Source: JAFGTE01 sp043800105 (lineage in GTDB: Bacteria > Patescibacteriota > Gracilibacteria > UM-FILTER-43-11). Taken from it: 14,110 nucleotides of DNA. Location of the stretch: positions 1-14,110 of the forward strand of contig JAZDNJ010000110.1 in the NCBI GenBank assembly GCA_043800105.1, in the 5' to 3' direction. The notes under the pieces were generated by a model. The model was not told the origin of the DNA. It was given only the letters and a program-made list of their open reading frames with translations, and searched no databases. The position numbers and the translations under genes are program-made. Of the stretch, positions 5,745 to 11,410 are shown in pieces. The stretch's first letter is position 1, and the number at the start of each line of letters is the position of its first letter.

Positions 5745-5923
5745 ACTCCCTGACGGACCCTATCTTGTCGTTCGTCGTCATACTCAGAAATATACAAACC
5801 ACCCCCCTGGGCGACGATCCTTCCGCGGACTGTTTCAACTAATTGTTCTCTTGCAGAAGGCATTTCCGGAATTTGTTCACTCATGTCCAACCTTGTTTCG
5901 GATTGATTTATTTTTGAATTCAT
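5741..5923 (-). CDS. Small hypothetical protein, 60 residues
   Basis: I do not recognise this protein. From the ATG at 5923 it encodes 60 residues: a polar N-terminus, a predicted helix REQLVETVRGRIVAQGG, then GLYISEYDDERQDRVRQGV. Support for it being real: a good minus-strand promoter (TTGCGT, 17 bp, TATACT at 5950-5978) predicts transcription from about 5943, giving a 20-nt leader like those of its neighbours, and excluding the earlier in-frame ATG at 5971. The composition is soluble and lacks the hydrophobic bias of a chance ORF. It overlaps the last 4 nt of nadE in a convergent arrangement. The helix plus G-x-Y part faintly recalls short FlgM-like anti-sigma tails, but I would not assign that. 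Confidence 0.5.
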   Translation of the reverse strand: MNSKINQSETRLDMSEQIPEMPSAREQLVETVRGRIVAQGGGLYISEYDDERQDRVRQGV

Positions 5924-5949
5924 AGGTGTAAATAGATTAATTTGCGGGA

Positions 5950-5978
5950 AGTATAATATAATGTCAGTCATTACGCAA
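5950..5978 (-). promoter_or_regulatory. Promoter of the 60-residue ORF
   Basis: Minus strand TTGCGT (5973-5978), 17-bp spacer, TATACT (5950-5955). Confidence 0.6.
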
Positions 5979-5987
5979 ATCTTTCGG

Positions 5988-6407
5988 CTAAAGTGAATTC
6001 AGATAATTCTGCAATATGATCTGGGCGCTCAGGGCGTCGCGTTTGCCCTTCTGGTCTTTGGCCTTAATCCCCTGCCCGCGAAGGGATTTGACGGCAAATT
6101 CTGTGGAAAGTCGTTCATCGAAAAGATCGATGTTTATGCGGGGCATTGTTTTTTTCAGCTTATCGAAAAACTTTTGTGTCTTCTTGGCACGTTCGCCAAA
6201 TGTGCCGTCCATCTGAATCGGAAGGCCCAGGATGATTTTGATGACATTTTCCTCTTCACAGAGTTTTTTAAGATGGTCAAGCAGATCCTTTTCGTCCGAA
6301 TATTCCAGAAAATCACGTGGGAAGGCGATTTCTTTATTGTAATCCGAAAAGGCGATGCCTACCCGCCTGTCCCCGTAATCGATGGCCAGATACTTTCCTT
6401 TATTCAT
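5988..6407 (-). CDS. ruvX: Holliday junction resolvase-like RNase RuvX (YqgF)
   Basis: The 139-residue product is a full-length YqgF-family RNase-H-fold protein, which processes the 5' end of pre-16S rRNA and was earlier proposed as a Holliday junction resolvase. Motifs: AIDYGDRRVGIAFSD (8-22, with the first catalytic Asp), GLPIQMDGT (about 61-69), FDERLSTEFA (about 96-105) and the C-terminal KRDALSAQIIL containing the last catalytic Asp. It overlaps the end of rpsT by 8 nt, and a strong AAGGAGG lies 9 nt before its ATG inside rpsT, so it is translated from the rpsT mRNA. Pairing a rRNA-processing factor with a ribosomal protein gene is functionally sensible. Confidence 0.93.
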   Translation of the reverse strand: MNKGKYLAIDYGDRRVGIAFSDYNKEIAFPRDFLEYSDEKDLLDHLKKLCEEENVIKIILGLPIQMDGTFGERAKKTQKFFDKLKKTMPRINIDLFDERLSTEFAVKSLRGQGIKAKDQKGKRDALSAQIILQNYLNSL

Positions 6408-6759
6408 CAGCTTTTACCTCCTTTTTCTTCGTCTTTCTGACTGGTTTTTCCGCTTTTTTGGGAGACTTTTCTTTCACTGCCTTCTCTTCCTTTTTCACCG
6501 GCCCCGCGTTGATGGCGCGTTGTACTCTTGATTTTTTGCGGGCGGCATTGTTTTCGTGAATAATACGCTTTTTGGCCGCGGTATCGATAGCGGAGATCAC
6601 TTCCGGGAGGATTTTATTAGCCTTATCCATTTCACCCTTTTCAACATGGCCAATAAGCAGTTTGATCACGGACTTCATATGACTTCCGTAATGACGATTT
6701 CTGGCGCGGCTAACCTGGTTTTGCTTCATGCGCTTGATGGCAGACTTGATGATTGGCAT
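6400..6759 (-). CDS. rpsT: 30S ribosomal protein S20 with extended C-terminus
   Basis: Residues 1 to about 86 match S20: MPIIKSAIKRMKQNQ at the start, RNRHYGSHMKSVIK, KANKILPEVISAIDTAAKK and RIIHENNAARKKSRVQRAIN, the usual three-helix 16S-binding protein. About 33 more residues follow (from VKKEEK to the end), made almost only of Lys, Glu, Pro and Ala, an extension beyond the common length of about 87. S20 binds 16S rRNA early in 30S assembly. The gene has its own promoter (6805-6833) and a leader near 39 nt without a Shine-Dalgarno site; ruvX is co-transcribed. Confidence 0.95.
   Translation of the reverse strand: MPIIKSAIKRMKQNQVSRARNRHYGSHMKSVIKLLIGHVEKGEMDKANKILPEVISAIDTAAKKRIIHENNAARKKSRVQRAINAGPVKKEEKAVKEKSPKKAEKPVRKTKKKEVKADE
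6417..6423 (-). promoter_or_regulatory. Shine-Dalgarno site of ruvX within rpsT
   Basis: AAGGAGG on the minus strand, 9 nt from the ruvX ATG. It is the only canonical Shine-Dalgarno I found at a gene start here, and shows the anti-Shine-Dalgarno is probably used for internal operon genes. The bases also encode Lys-Glu-Val of the S20 tail. Confidence 0.7.
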
Positions 6760-6804
6760 TTTCTGATTGAAGATTAAAGATTGAAAATTGCAGTTTGCTG
6801 GGTT

Positions 6805-6833
6805 AGTTTAAGGGTTTTTTTTGGTAATGGCAA
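6805..6833 (-). promoter_or_regulatory. rpsT promoter
   Basis: Minus strand TTGCCA (6828-6833), 17-bp spacer, TAAACT (6805-6810), placed directly after the stop codon of the LCP gene. The -10 hexamer is the same as that of the rplJ promoter. Confidence 0.6.
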
Positions 6834-6834
6834 G

Positions 6835-8322
6835 CTAATTCACCAGGAAAACGTCGTAATCGTCCCCCAGAATGACGGAAAGGTTGGTCCGGCCCCCTTT
6901 GTAAACTTTTTTGCCGCCCTCTTCGCCAACCAGACGGGCGCTTCTGGAGGCCCTTTCACTGGCCTTCACAAAGCCATCGAGCGCATTCAGGGTGGCCTGG
7001 TATTTGGGCTGGATCAGGCCATGAACGTCTTCAGTATAATCGTTATATTCGATGATACTTTCCGCCAGATAGTCCTTCTCATTGTCCGGGCCGTAGTAAT
7101 TGTCGATTGTTTCCACATCAAAGCCAAAACGAACCAGCTGATACGCCGCATTTCGGGCAATGCCGGAAAGTCTGGTGGCATTCAGAATCTCTATTTTAGC
7201 CGGTTCATAAAAGATCTCCCGCTGGTTGAATACGAGATCAGCGTATTTGTGAATAAGTTCGTAATTGTCGCCAAAAGGAATCAGTACAAACTGGCCTCCA
7301 TACAGCTCGCGTTCGGGGGTATAAAGAAATCCCCCTTCCTGACCCGGGTCATCATGGATTACTTTGCGAACCAGATGTGAGCGGTCCAGTTTTTTGCCGA
7401 AGCTCGCCAGCTCAATCAGTTCGCGAATGCCCATGTCGGTGTTCACGTTACCTTCCACAGCGTAGTAAAGGTCTTTAAGCTTTCCTGGGGAGGTCAGGAT
7501 TTCTTTGCTCATGGCTTTTTGCTGAACGGCGTCAATGATCAGCTGCTGACGCAGGGCACGGTCGAAATCCGAGGTGGTTTTGCGGCTACGGACGAATTTA
7601 AGGGCGGTTTCACCGTCCATTTCCTGTAGGCCTTTTTTGACGGAAAAAATAGTATAACCGTCATCGGTATCGTTGGGGTAATAGGGATCATAAATGTCCT
7701 CCTGCACGTCCACCGAAACCCCACCCAGGCTGTCGATCACATCAACAAAAGCGTTGAAATCGAGACGGACATAATACTGAATATCAAGATTCACGATCTT
7801 GCCGGCCGCCCGTTTAAAAAGCTGGAAGCGGTCTTCCTCATCCTCCATCACGTTCTTGTGATTGCGATAAAGTTCATTTATTTTCCCGCCGTAAATGATT
7901 CCCAGTTCATTATCCGCCTGTACATAAAAATCCCTTGGGATTGAAAACAGAGAAACGGCATTCTTTTCGTAATCGATGCTGGCAACCATAATGGTATCGA
8001 CCAGGTCGGCCCCGTCGCGCTCATGCCCCCCGTCACCCAGAATGAGAATATTAGTGTAGCCATGCTCATCTTTATCCAGATCTGAACCTGCGGCAAAGAT
8101 CAATTCTTTTGGATTGAAGTTCGCGACGAGACTATAAGCGGCACCGGTCACTTTCACGACCACAATGATTCCAAAAAGAACCAGTATGCCCGCCGCCAGG
8201 TAATTTTTTGCCTTAGGGTGTAAGTTTCTGAGAAACCCAAGAAACCTCAAACTGAGATGTTTGGTCTTTTTAAAGAGTTTCAGGGGTGGCCGTCGGCGGA
8301 TTTGTCTGGTTTTGAAAGTCAT
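6835..8322 (-). CDS. LytR-CpsA-Psr (LCP) family cell-envelope glycopolymer transferase
   Basis: The 495-residue product has a basic cytoplasmic N-terminus, one transmembrane helix (about 40-62) and an extracellular LCP domain: LILGDGGHERDGADLVDTI (93-111), SIPRDFYV (127-134), GGKINELY (145-152), YVRLDFNAFVDVIDSLGGV (184-202) and the basic FVRSRKTTSDFDRALRQQ block (243-260). The C-terminal part (376-493) matches the LytR_C domain (IEILNATRLSGIARNAAYQL). LCP enzymes move lipid-linked glycopolymers to peptidoglycan or surface proteins. The loop GDGGHERDGADL replaces the G-x-D-x-R form of Firmicutes enzymes, in the style I associate with Patescibacteria. It has its own promoter overlapped by a palindrome. 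The CsaB-like gene nearby would be a second envelope gene. Confidence 0.9.
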   Translation of the reverse strand: MTFKTRQIRRRPPLKLFKKTKHLSLRFLGFLRNLHPKAKNYLAAGILVLFGIIVVVKVTGAAYSLVANFNPKELIFAAGSDLDKDEHGYTNILILGDGGHERDGADLVDTIMVASIDYEKNAVSLFSIPRDFYVQADNELGIIYGGKINELYRNHKNVMEDEEDRFQLFKRAAGKIVNLDIQYYVRLDFNAFVDVIDSLGGVSVDVQEDIYDPYYPNDTDDGYTIFSVKKGLQEMDGETALKFVRSRKTTSDFDRALRQQLIIDAVQQKAMSKEILTSPGKLKDLYYAVEGNVNTDMGIRELIELASFGKKLDRSHLVRKVIHDDPGQEGGFLYTPERELYGGQFVLIPFGDNYELIHKYADLVFNQREIFYEPAKIEILNATRLSGIARNAAYQLVRFGFDVETIDNYYGPDNEKDYLAESIIEYNDYTEDVHGLIQPKYQATLNALDGFVKASERASRSARLVGEEGGKKVYKGGRTNLSVILGDDYDVFLVN

Positions 8323-8334
8323 AATACCTGCGAA

Positions 8335-8363
8335 AATTTATCATTTTTGAGATTGTCTGACAA
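8335..8363 (-). promoter_or_regulatory. Promoter of the LCP gene
   Basis: Minus strand TTGTCA (8358-8363), 17-bp spacer, TAAATT (8335-8340). The predicted start near 8328 is only about 6 nt before the ATG, so the mRNA may be almost leaderless. Confidence 0.5.
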
Positions 8364-8365
8364 TC
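8351..8365. promoter_or_regulatory. Perfect 15-bp palindrome, likely operator of the LCP gene
   Basis: GATTGTC-T-GACAATC, 7+1+7 with no mismatch. It covers the predicted -35 of the LCP promoter. It lies between the rplL stop and the LCP start; no T-run follows on either strand, which argues against a terminator. The binding protein is unknown. Confidence 0.55.
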
Positions 8366-8431
8366 AAAATCCACCCCTTTCGCGGAGATGGATTCTGTGG
8401 AAATTCTTAGCGGTTCACTGCCTTTCCGGTA

Positions 8432-8833
8432 TTATTTCAGTTCAACCGTGGCACCGGCCTCTTCCAGCTGGGCTTTCATCTTTTCGGCATCGGCCTTTTT
8501 CACGTTTTCCTTAACGGTCTTGGGGGCTCCGTCGACAAGGTCTTTGGCTTCTTTAAGGCCCAATCCGGTGATTTCGCGGACTACTTTAATAACAGAGATT
8601 TTCTGTCCGCCGGCGGCGGTCAGAACCACATCGAAGGTATCTTTTTCAGCGGCAGCTTCACCGCCTCCGGCAGCAGGAGCGGCAGCCATAGCCATCGGGG
8701 CGGCGGCGCTTACACCGAACTCTTCTTCCATGGCTTTTACCAGGTCAGCCAGTTCGAGCACGGAAAGCTTTTTGACATCGTCCAGTATCCCCTGAGCGGC
8801 CTTGGACAATTTGATTTCTTTCTCATCAGACAT
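8432..8833 (-). CDS. rplL: 50S ribosomal protein L7/L12
   Basis: The 133-residue product has all three L12 regions: an N-terminal dimerisation helix pair (LSKAAQGILDDVKKLSVLELADLVKAMEEEFGV), an Ala/Gly-rich hinge (AAAPMAMAAAPAAGGG), and the C-terminal factor-binding domain (EKDTFDVVLTAAGGQKI, VREITGLGLKEAKDLVDGAP, KKADAEKMKAQLEEAGATVEL). It forms the flexible ribosomal stalk with L10 and recruits translation GTPases. It is 40 nt downstream of rplJ, the usual L10-L12 order, across an AT-only-like spacer. No separate good promoter is evident, so it is probably co-transcribed from the rplJ promoter. Confidence 0.97.
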   Translation of the reverse strand: MSDEKEIKLSKAAQGILDDVKKLSVLELADLVKAMEEEFGVSAAAPMAMAAAPAAGGGEAAAEKDTFDVVLTAAGGQKISVIKVVREITGLGLKEAKDLVDGAPKTVKENVKKADAEKMKAQLEEAGATVELK

Positions 8834-8873
8834 AATATGAATTAATTAAAAATTAAAAATTGAAAATTATAAA

Positions 8874-9461
8874 TTATTGAGCAGATTCTTCTTCCTTTTC
8901 CGCTACCGCTTCTGCAGGAGTCGGAGCTGGCATGGCTTCGGAAGGAAGGGTGTCTTTGTAAGCATTTAGCACGCGAACAATACCGCCAATCAAACTGTTA
9001 CCGATACCCACAAAACCGGCCAGCGGGGCATTGAGGGAGCCGAGTAATTTGGCCAGAAGTTCATTTCTTCCCGGAAGCTTGGCATACTGCTGAATCACTT
9101 CAGGACTGACCATCTTGCCGTCAATAATTCCACCCAGAAGTCTGAGGTTTTCATTTTTTTTGGAAAATTTAAAAAGGACTCGGATGCCGGAAAGCGGATC
9201 TTCGTAAGAAAAGGTGGCGACCACGGGGCCGTCCATCATGTTTTTGTCGAGTTCGCCGACCTGATCTTTGGCGGCCAGGCCCATCAGTGTCTTTTTGGCC
9301 ACCTTCATCTCTGCATCCTCTTTACGAAGTTCACGCCGGATTTCGGAAATACTGGCCACATCCAGACCGCGATAATTCGCGAATACCACTGATTTGCTTC
9401 GTCCGAACTTTTCGACTAATTCTTTGAGGGATTCCTCTTTTTTCTGTCTTGTAACTGCCAT
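8874..9461 (-). CDS. rplJ: 50S ribosomal protein L10
   Basis: The 195-residue product is L10: MAVTRQKKEESLKELVEKF at the start, SVVFANYRGLDVASISEIRRELR, EMKVAKKTLMGLAAKD, PVVATFSYEDP, LRLLGGIIDGKMV and the C-terminal helix LAGFVGIGNSLIGGIVRVLNAYKD to which L12 dimers bind. A short Ala/Glu-rich tail ends it. L10 anchors the L7/L12 stalk on 23S rRNA and in many bacteria represses its own operon through a leader RNA. Here the leader of about 122 nt has candidate L10-binding motifs and an intrinsic terminator ending 12 nt before the ATG, with no Shine-Dalgarno site. Confidence 0.96.
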   Translation of the reverse strand: MAVTRQKKEESLKELVEKFGRSKSVVFANYRGLDVASISEIRRELRKEDAEMKVAKKTLMGLAAKDQVGELDKNMMDGPVVATFSYEDPLSGIRVLFKFSKKNENLRLLGGIIDGKMVSPEVIQQYAKLPGRNELLAKLLGSLNAPLAGFVGIGNSLIGGIVRVLNAYKDTLPSEAMPAPTPAEAVAEKEEESAQ

Positions 9462-9583
9462 AGTATTTAGAATAAAAAAACTCAGTGTGCAGACTGAGAC
9501 AAAGATTCAAATTTTAAATTTAAAATTCAGAATTCTAATTGTGGTCTCGGCGGGACTTATTTTTGTGCCAGCTGTCTGCGACA
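9462..9583 (-). ncRNA. Candidate L10 (rplJ) leader RNA
   Basis: The predicted 122-nt rplJ leader contains GACAGC (plus 9571-9576) and GCCGAGA (9545-9551) separated by a short stem (GG-C-AC with GUCC, loop AAAAAUAA). These are the two sides of the kink-turn I remember from the L10 leader family (GACAG... and ...GCCGAGG). An intrinsic terminator follows at 9474-9498. GCAGAC (9574-9579) overlaps the first motif and is exactly complementary to GUCUGC in the terminator (9489-9494), so L10 binding and antitermination could exclude each other. The element was recognised from memory, not by a covariance-model search. Confidence 0.55.
9474..9498 (-). terminator. Intrinsic terminator in the rplJ leader (probable attenuator)
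   Basis: Minus strand CTCAGT (9498-9493), loop CTGCAC, ACTGAG (9486-9481), then seven T (9480-9474). Only 12 nt separate the T-run from the rplJ ATG, too few for another promoter, so rplJ transcripts must read through it. Confidence 0.75.
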
Positions 9584-9589
9584 AGGAGT

Positions 9590-9617
9590 AGTTTACGGAT
9601 TTAAGCCTGGAAGTCAA
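9590..9617 (-). promoter_or_regulatory. rplJ-rplL promoter
   Basis: Minus strand TTGACT (9612-9617), 16-bp spacer, TAAACT (9590-9595). The predicted start near 9583 falls just before the L10-leader-like motifs. Confidence 0.65.
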
Positions 9618-9632
9618 ATGTTTTTTAAGAAG

Positions 9633-9657
9633 GCCCGCCGCGTGATCGCCGGCGGGC
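9633..9657 (-). terminator. GC-rich hairpin between the winged-helix gene and the rplJ promoter
   Basis: GCCCGCCG (9633-9640) pairs perfectly with CGGCGGGC (9650-9657). On the plus strand it is followed by TTTT, on the minus strand by the weaker CTTCTT. With genes only on the minus strand around it, it probably ends the winged-helix transcript. It also belongs to the GC palindrome family. Confidence 0.5.
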
Positions 9658-9667
9658 TTTTCATTCC

Positions 9668-9682
9668 CGGCCTGCCTGGCCG
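9668..9682. repeat. GC palindrome CGGCC-TGCCT-GGCCG
   Basis: Five-base-pair inverted repeat with a 5-nt centre, just beyond the stop of the small winged-helix gene and next to the terminator hairpin. Confidence 0.5.
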
Positions 9683-9686
9683 AACC

Positions 9687-9956
9687 TTATTCGGTCGGCA
9701 ACAAAGAAGGTGGAGGGAATGATGAGCCTATTCTTGGCGCTGACTGGTGTTCGACACCTCGATTGTTGACCCTGAAGGCCCGGCCTTCACCGCCAAGACG
9801 GACGTCGACCAGTCTGTGTACGAAGAGCGTTGTCGTCAACGGACGCACAAGGTGGGACTTGGCTGCCGCCATCCGACAGAGCTCTTGTTCACTAACCCAT
9901 CCGCCTCGTTCACTGAGAATACGAAGCACGTTCAAACCTTTGAAATCAGACGACAT
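9687..9956 (-). CDS. Small winged-helix DNA-binding protein, 89 residues
   Basis: Residues 7-66 read as a winged helix: LNVLRILSERGGWVSEQEL (helices 1-2), CRMAAAKSHLVRPLTTTLFVHRLVDV (helix 3), then LGGEGRAFRVNNRG as the beta wing. A Pro/Ser-rich tail of about 20 residues follows. I cannot assign a family beyond MarR/ArsR-like wHTH. Support for a real gene: a promoter with an exact TTGACA (10034-10039), a purine-rich site AGGAAAG five bases before the ATG, and a GC hairpin after the stop. The role is unknown; a local repressor is plausible. It is divergent from rluD and upstream of the rplJ operon. Arg codons CGA and CGT are frequent, and its composition looks a little different from the neighbours. 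Confidence 0.6.
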   Translation of the reverse strand: MSSDFKGLNVLRILSERGGWVSEQELCRMAAAKSHLVRPLTTTLFVHRLVDVRLGGEGRAFRVNNRGVEHQSAPRIGSSFPPPSLLPTE

Positions 9957-10010
9957 TTATCTTTCCTTTTCCGGTTTTGGAGTGGGCAACTTTAAGAAAA
10001 TCTCTTGGGT

Positions 10011-10039
10011 ACTTTATAGCCATATTTAGCCCTTGTCAA
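10011..10039 (-). promoter_or_regulatory. Promoter of the small winged-helix gene
   Basis: Minus strand TTGACA (10034-10039) with TAAAGT (10011-10016, 17-bp spacing) or TATAAA (10013-10018, 15-bp spacing). The leader of about 48 nt contains a Shine-Dalgarno-like AGGAAAG. Confidence 0.55.
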
Positions 10040-10081
10040 GCCCTCGCTAATATCAGCGGTTTTCTGTATTCTTTGTTGGAC

Positions 10082-11035
10082 ATGAGACACCACACTGTTA
10101 CATCATCAGAGGCCGGCAGGAGGCTGGATCAGTATATTTCGGACGTGAAGCCCGATCTGACCCGCGCCTTTGTGCAAAAACTGATCAAAGGCGGGTCGGT
10201 CTTTGTGAACAATAAAAAAATCCTCAGGAACGGCCATATTCTGAAAGAAGGTGATGAGCTGGTAATCCTTATGCCTTCAGTCAAAGAGGTAGGCATCGCG
10301 GCCGAAAATATTCCGCTCGACGTCGTTTACGAAGATTCCGACATTATCGTCGTCAACAAGCCTGCCGGCATGGTCGTGCACCCCACGGATCACGGCGCCC
10401 ACGTTTCCGGCACACTGGTCAATGCGCTTATGCACCACTGCAAAGATTTATCGGGTATCGGCGGAGAAAGGCGGCCCGGCATTGTGCACCGGCTGGACAA
10501 AGACACCTCGGGGCTTATTATCGCGGCCAAAAATGACGCGGCCCACCAGTGCATTTCAAAACAGATTGAAAACCGCACAGTAATAAAGAAATATATCACT
10601 CTGCTTAAAGGTCATCTGAGTCCCCGGAATGGCAGTATTGAATCACCGCTGATCAAAAGCCACGCCGGCGGAAAAAAGGACATGCAGATTTCGGGCAAGG
10701 CCAAAGCCAAATACGCGCTGACCCATTATAATGTAATAAAGTACACAGGTGATTATTCGCTCGTCGAAGTGCAGATCATTACAGGCCGCACCCACCAGAT
10801 CCGCGTGCACTTTAAGGCTATCGGCCATCCGGTCTGCGGTGATTCGATGTACGGCGACAAAACTCTAAACTCAAAACTTGAAACTCTTGGGCTTACGCGC
10901 CAGTTTCTGCATGCGGCCGAACTCACCTTTAAACTGCCTAAAAATCCCACGCCTGACGGCGGGCAAGAAAAAGAGCTCACCTTAAAAGCGAAGCTCCCGG
11001 AAGATCTGAAAGAGGTTTTAAAGAAACTTACTTAA
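10082..11035 (+). CDS. rluD: Large-subunit rRNA pseudouridine synthase, RluD type
   Basis: The 317-residue product has an N-terminal S4 RNA-binding domain (about 1-66, RRLDQYISDVKPDLTRAFVQ) and a RluA-family catalytic domain: DIIVVNKPAGMVVHP (87-101), the signature HRLDKDTSG (136-144) with catalytic D139, GRTHQIRVHFKAIGHPVCGD (235-254) and RQFLHAAELTF (273-283). RluD makes pseudouridines in helix 69 of 23S rRNA; S4-containing paralogues exist, so the site is inferred. I use the ATG at 10082: a longer reading back to 9977 would add 35 residues unlike the family and run through the divergent promoter. The start has no Shine-Dalgarno site. The 3' end overlaps rplU by 8 nt, convergently. Codons near residue 291 contain the core of a GC palindrome. 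Confidence 0.92.
   Translation: MRHHTVTSSEAGRRLDQYISDVKPDLTRAFVQKLIKGGSVFVNNKKILRNGHILKEGDELVILMPSVKEVGIAAENIPLDVVYEDSDIIVVNKPAGMVVHPTDHGAHVSGTLVNALMHHCKDLSGIGGERRPGIVHRLDKDTSGLIIAAKNDAAHQCISKQIENRTVIKKYITLLKGHLSPRNGSIESPLIKSHAGGKKDMQISGKAKAKYALTHYNVIKYTGDYSLVEVQIITGRTHQIRVHFKAIGHPVCGDSMYGDKTLNSKLETLGLTRQFLHAAELTFKLPKNPTPDGGQEKELTLKAKLPEDLKEVLKKLT
10950..10961. repeat. Partial GC palindrome CGCC-TGAC-GGCG in rluD
   Basis: Shares the 10-mer GCCTGACGGC exactly with the T-stem palindrome at 88-107. It encodes T-P-D-G-G in a loop near the RluD C-terminus. Confidence 0.4.
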
Positions 11036-11339
11036 CCGCGATTACTTCAACCAAGCTGTAAGGTTGCCTGTGCCCCTGAGTCCGTTCGTACCTTTTTTTT
11101 GCCTTCTTTTTGAAGACGCGGATTTTGGCCGCCTTGCCGTGTTCTTTAACCAGAAGTTCCACCTGAGCGCCTGCAACTTTAGGTGTGCCGATATCCGCTT
11201 TCTTATCATCAGAACGCAGAAGAACATCGTCAATCCTGACCTTATCTCCCTCCTTATTATTCTTCAGCCTTGGCACTTCGAGTTTATCACCCTGTTTTAC
11301 TTTGAACTGTTTTCCGGCGATCTCTACGATAGCAAACAT
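11028..11339 (-). CDS. rplU: 50S ribosomal protein L21
   Basis: The 103-residue product matches L21 in length and sequence: MFAIVEIAGKQFKVKQGDKLEV at the start, GDKVRIDDVLLRSDDKKADIGTP, AQVELLVKEHGKAAKIRVFKKKAKKRYERTQGHRQPYSLVEV at the end. L21 binds 23S rRNA. Its usual neighbour rpmA (L27) is not adjacent: downstream is the convergent rluD end, overlapping by 8 nt. An AT-rich leader with a likely -10 at 11371-11376 lies upstream, with no Shine-Dalgarno site. Confidence 0.96.
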   Translation of the reverse strand: MFAIVEIAGKQFKVKQGDKLEVPRLKNNKEGDKVRIDDVLLRSDDKKADIGTPKVAGAQVELLVKEHGKAAKIRVFKKKAKKRYERTQGHRQPYSLVEVIAVK

Positions 11340-11370
11340 AACTTTTATAATTATGGATTATGAATTGTGA

Positions 11371-11376
11371 ATTATA
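11371..11376 (-). promoter_or_regulatory. Probable -10 of the rplU promoter
   Basis: Minus strand TATAAT within the AT-rich spacer. No good -35 is seen at 16-18 bp. Confidence 0.4.
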
Positions 11377-11410
11377 AATTTCGGCAGCTGAGTTTGGCCA
11401 CGGAAGTTTA

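Noticed and set aside
6781..7380. 199-codon plus-strand open frame
   Set aside because: It is antisense to the LCP gene, whose domains are clear. No promoter or recognisable protein features support it.
9977..10081. N-terminal extension of rluD from an upstream ATG
   Set aside because: The extra 35 residues are not part of the S4/RluD family, and they run through the divergent promoter region. The ATG at 10082 begins right before the S4 domain.
10861..10894. AT-rich repeat-like stretch inside rluD as an insertion
   Set aside because: It encodes a loop of normal length between the conserved GDSMYG and RQFLHA segments, so there is no evidence of an insertion.
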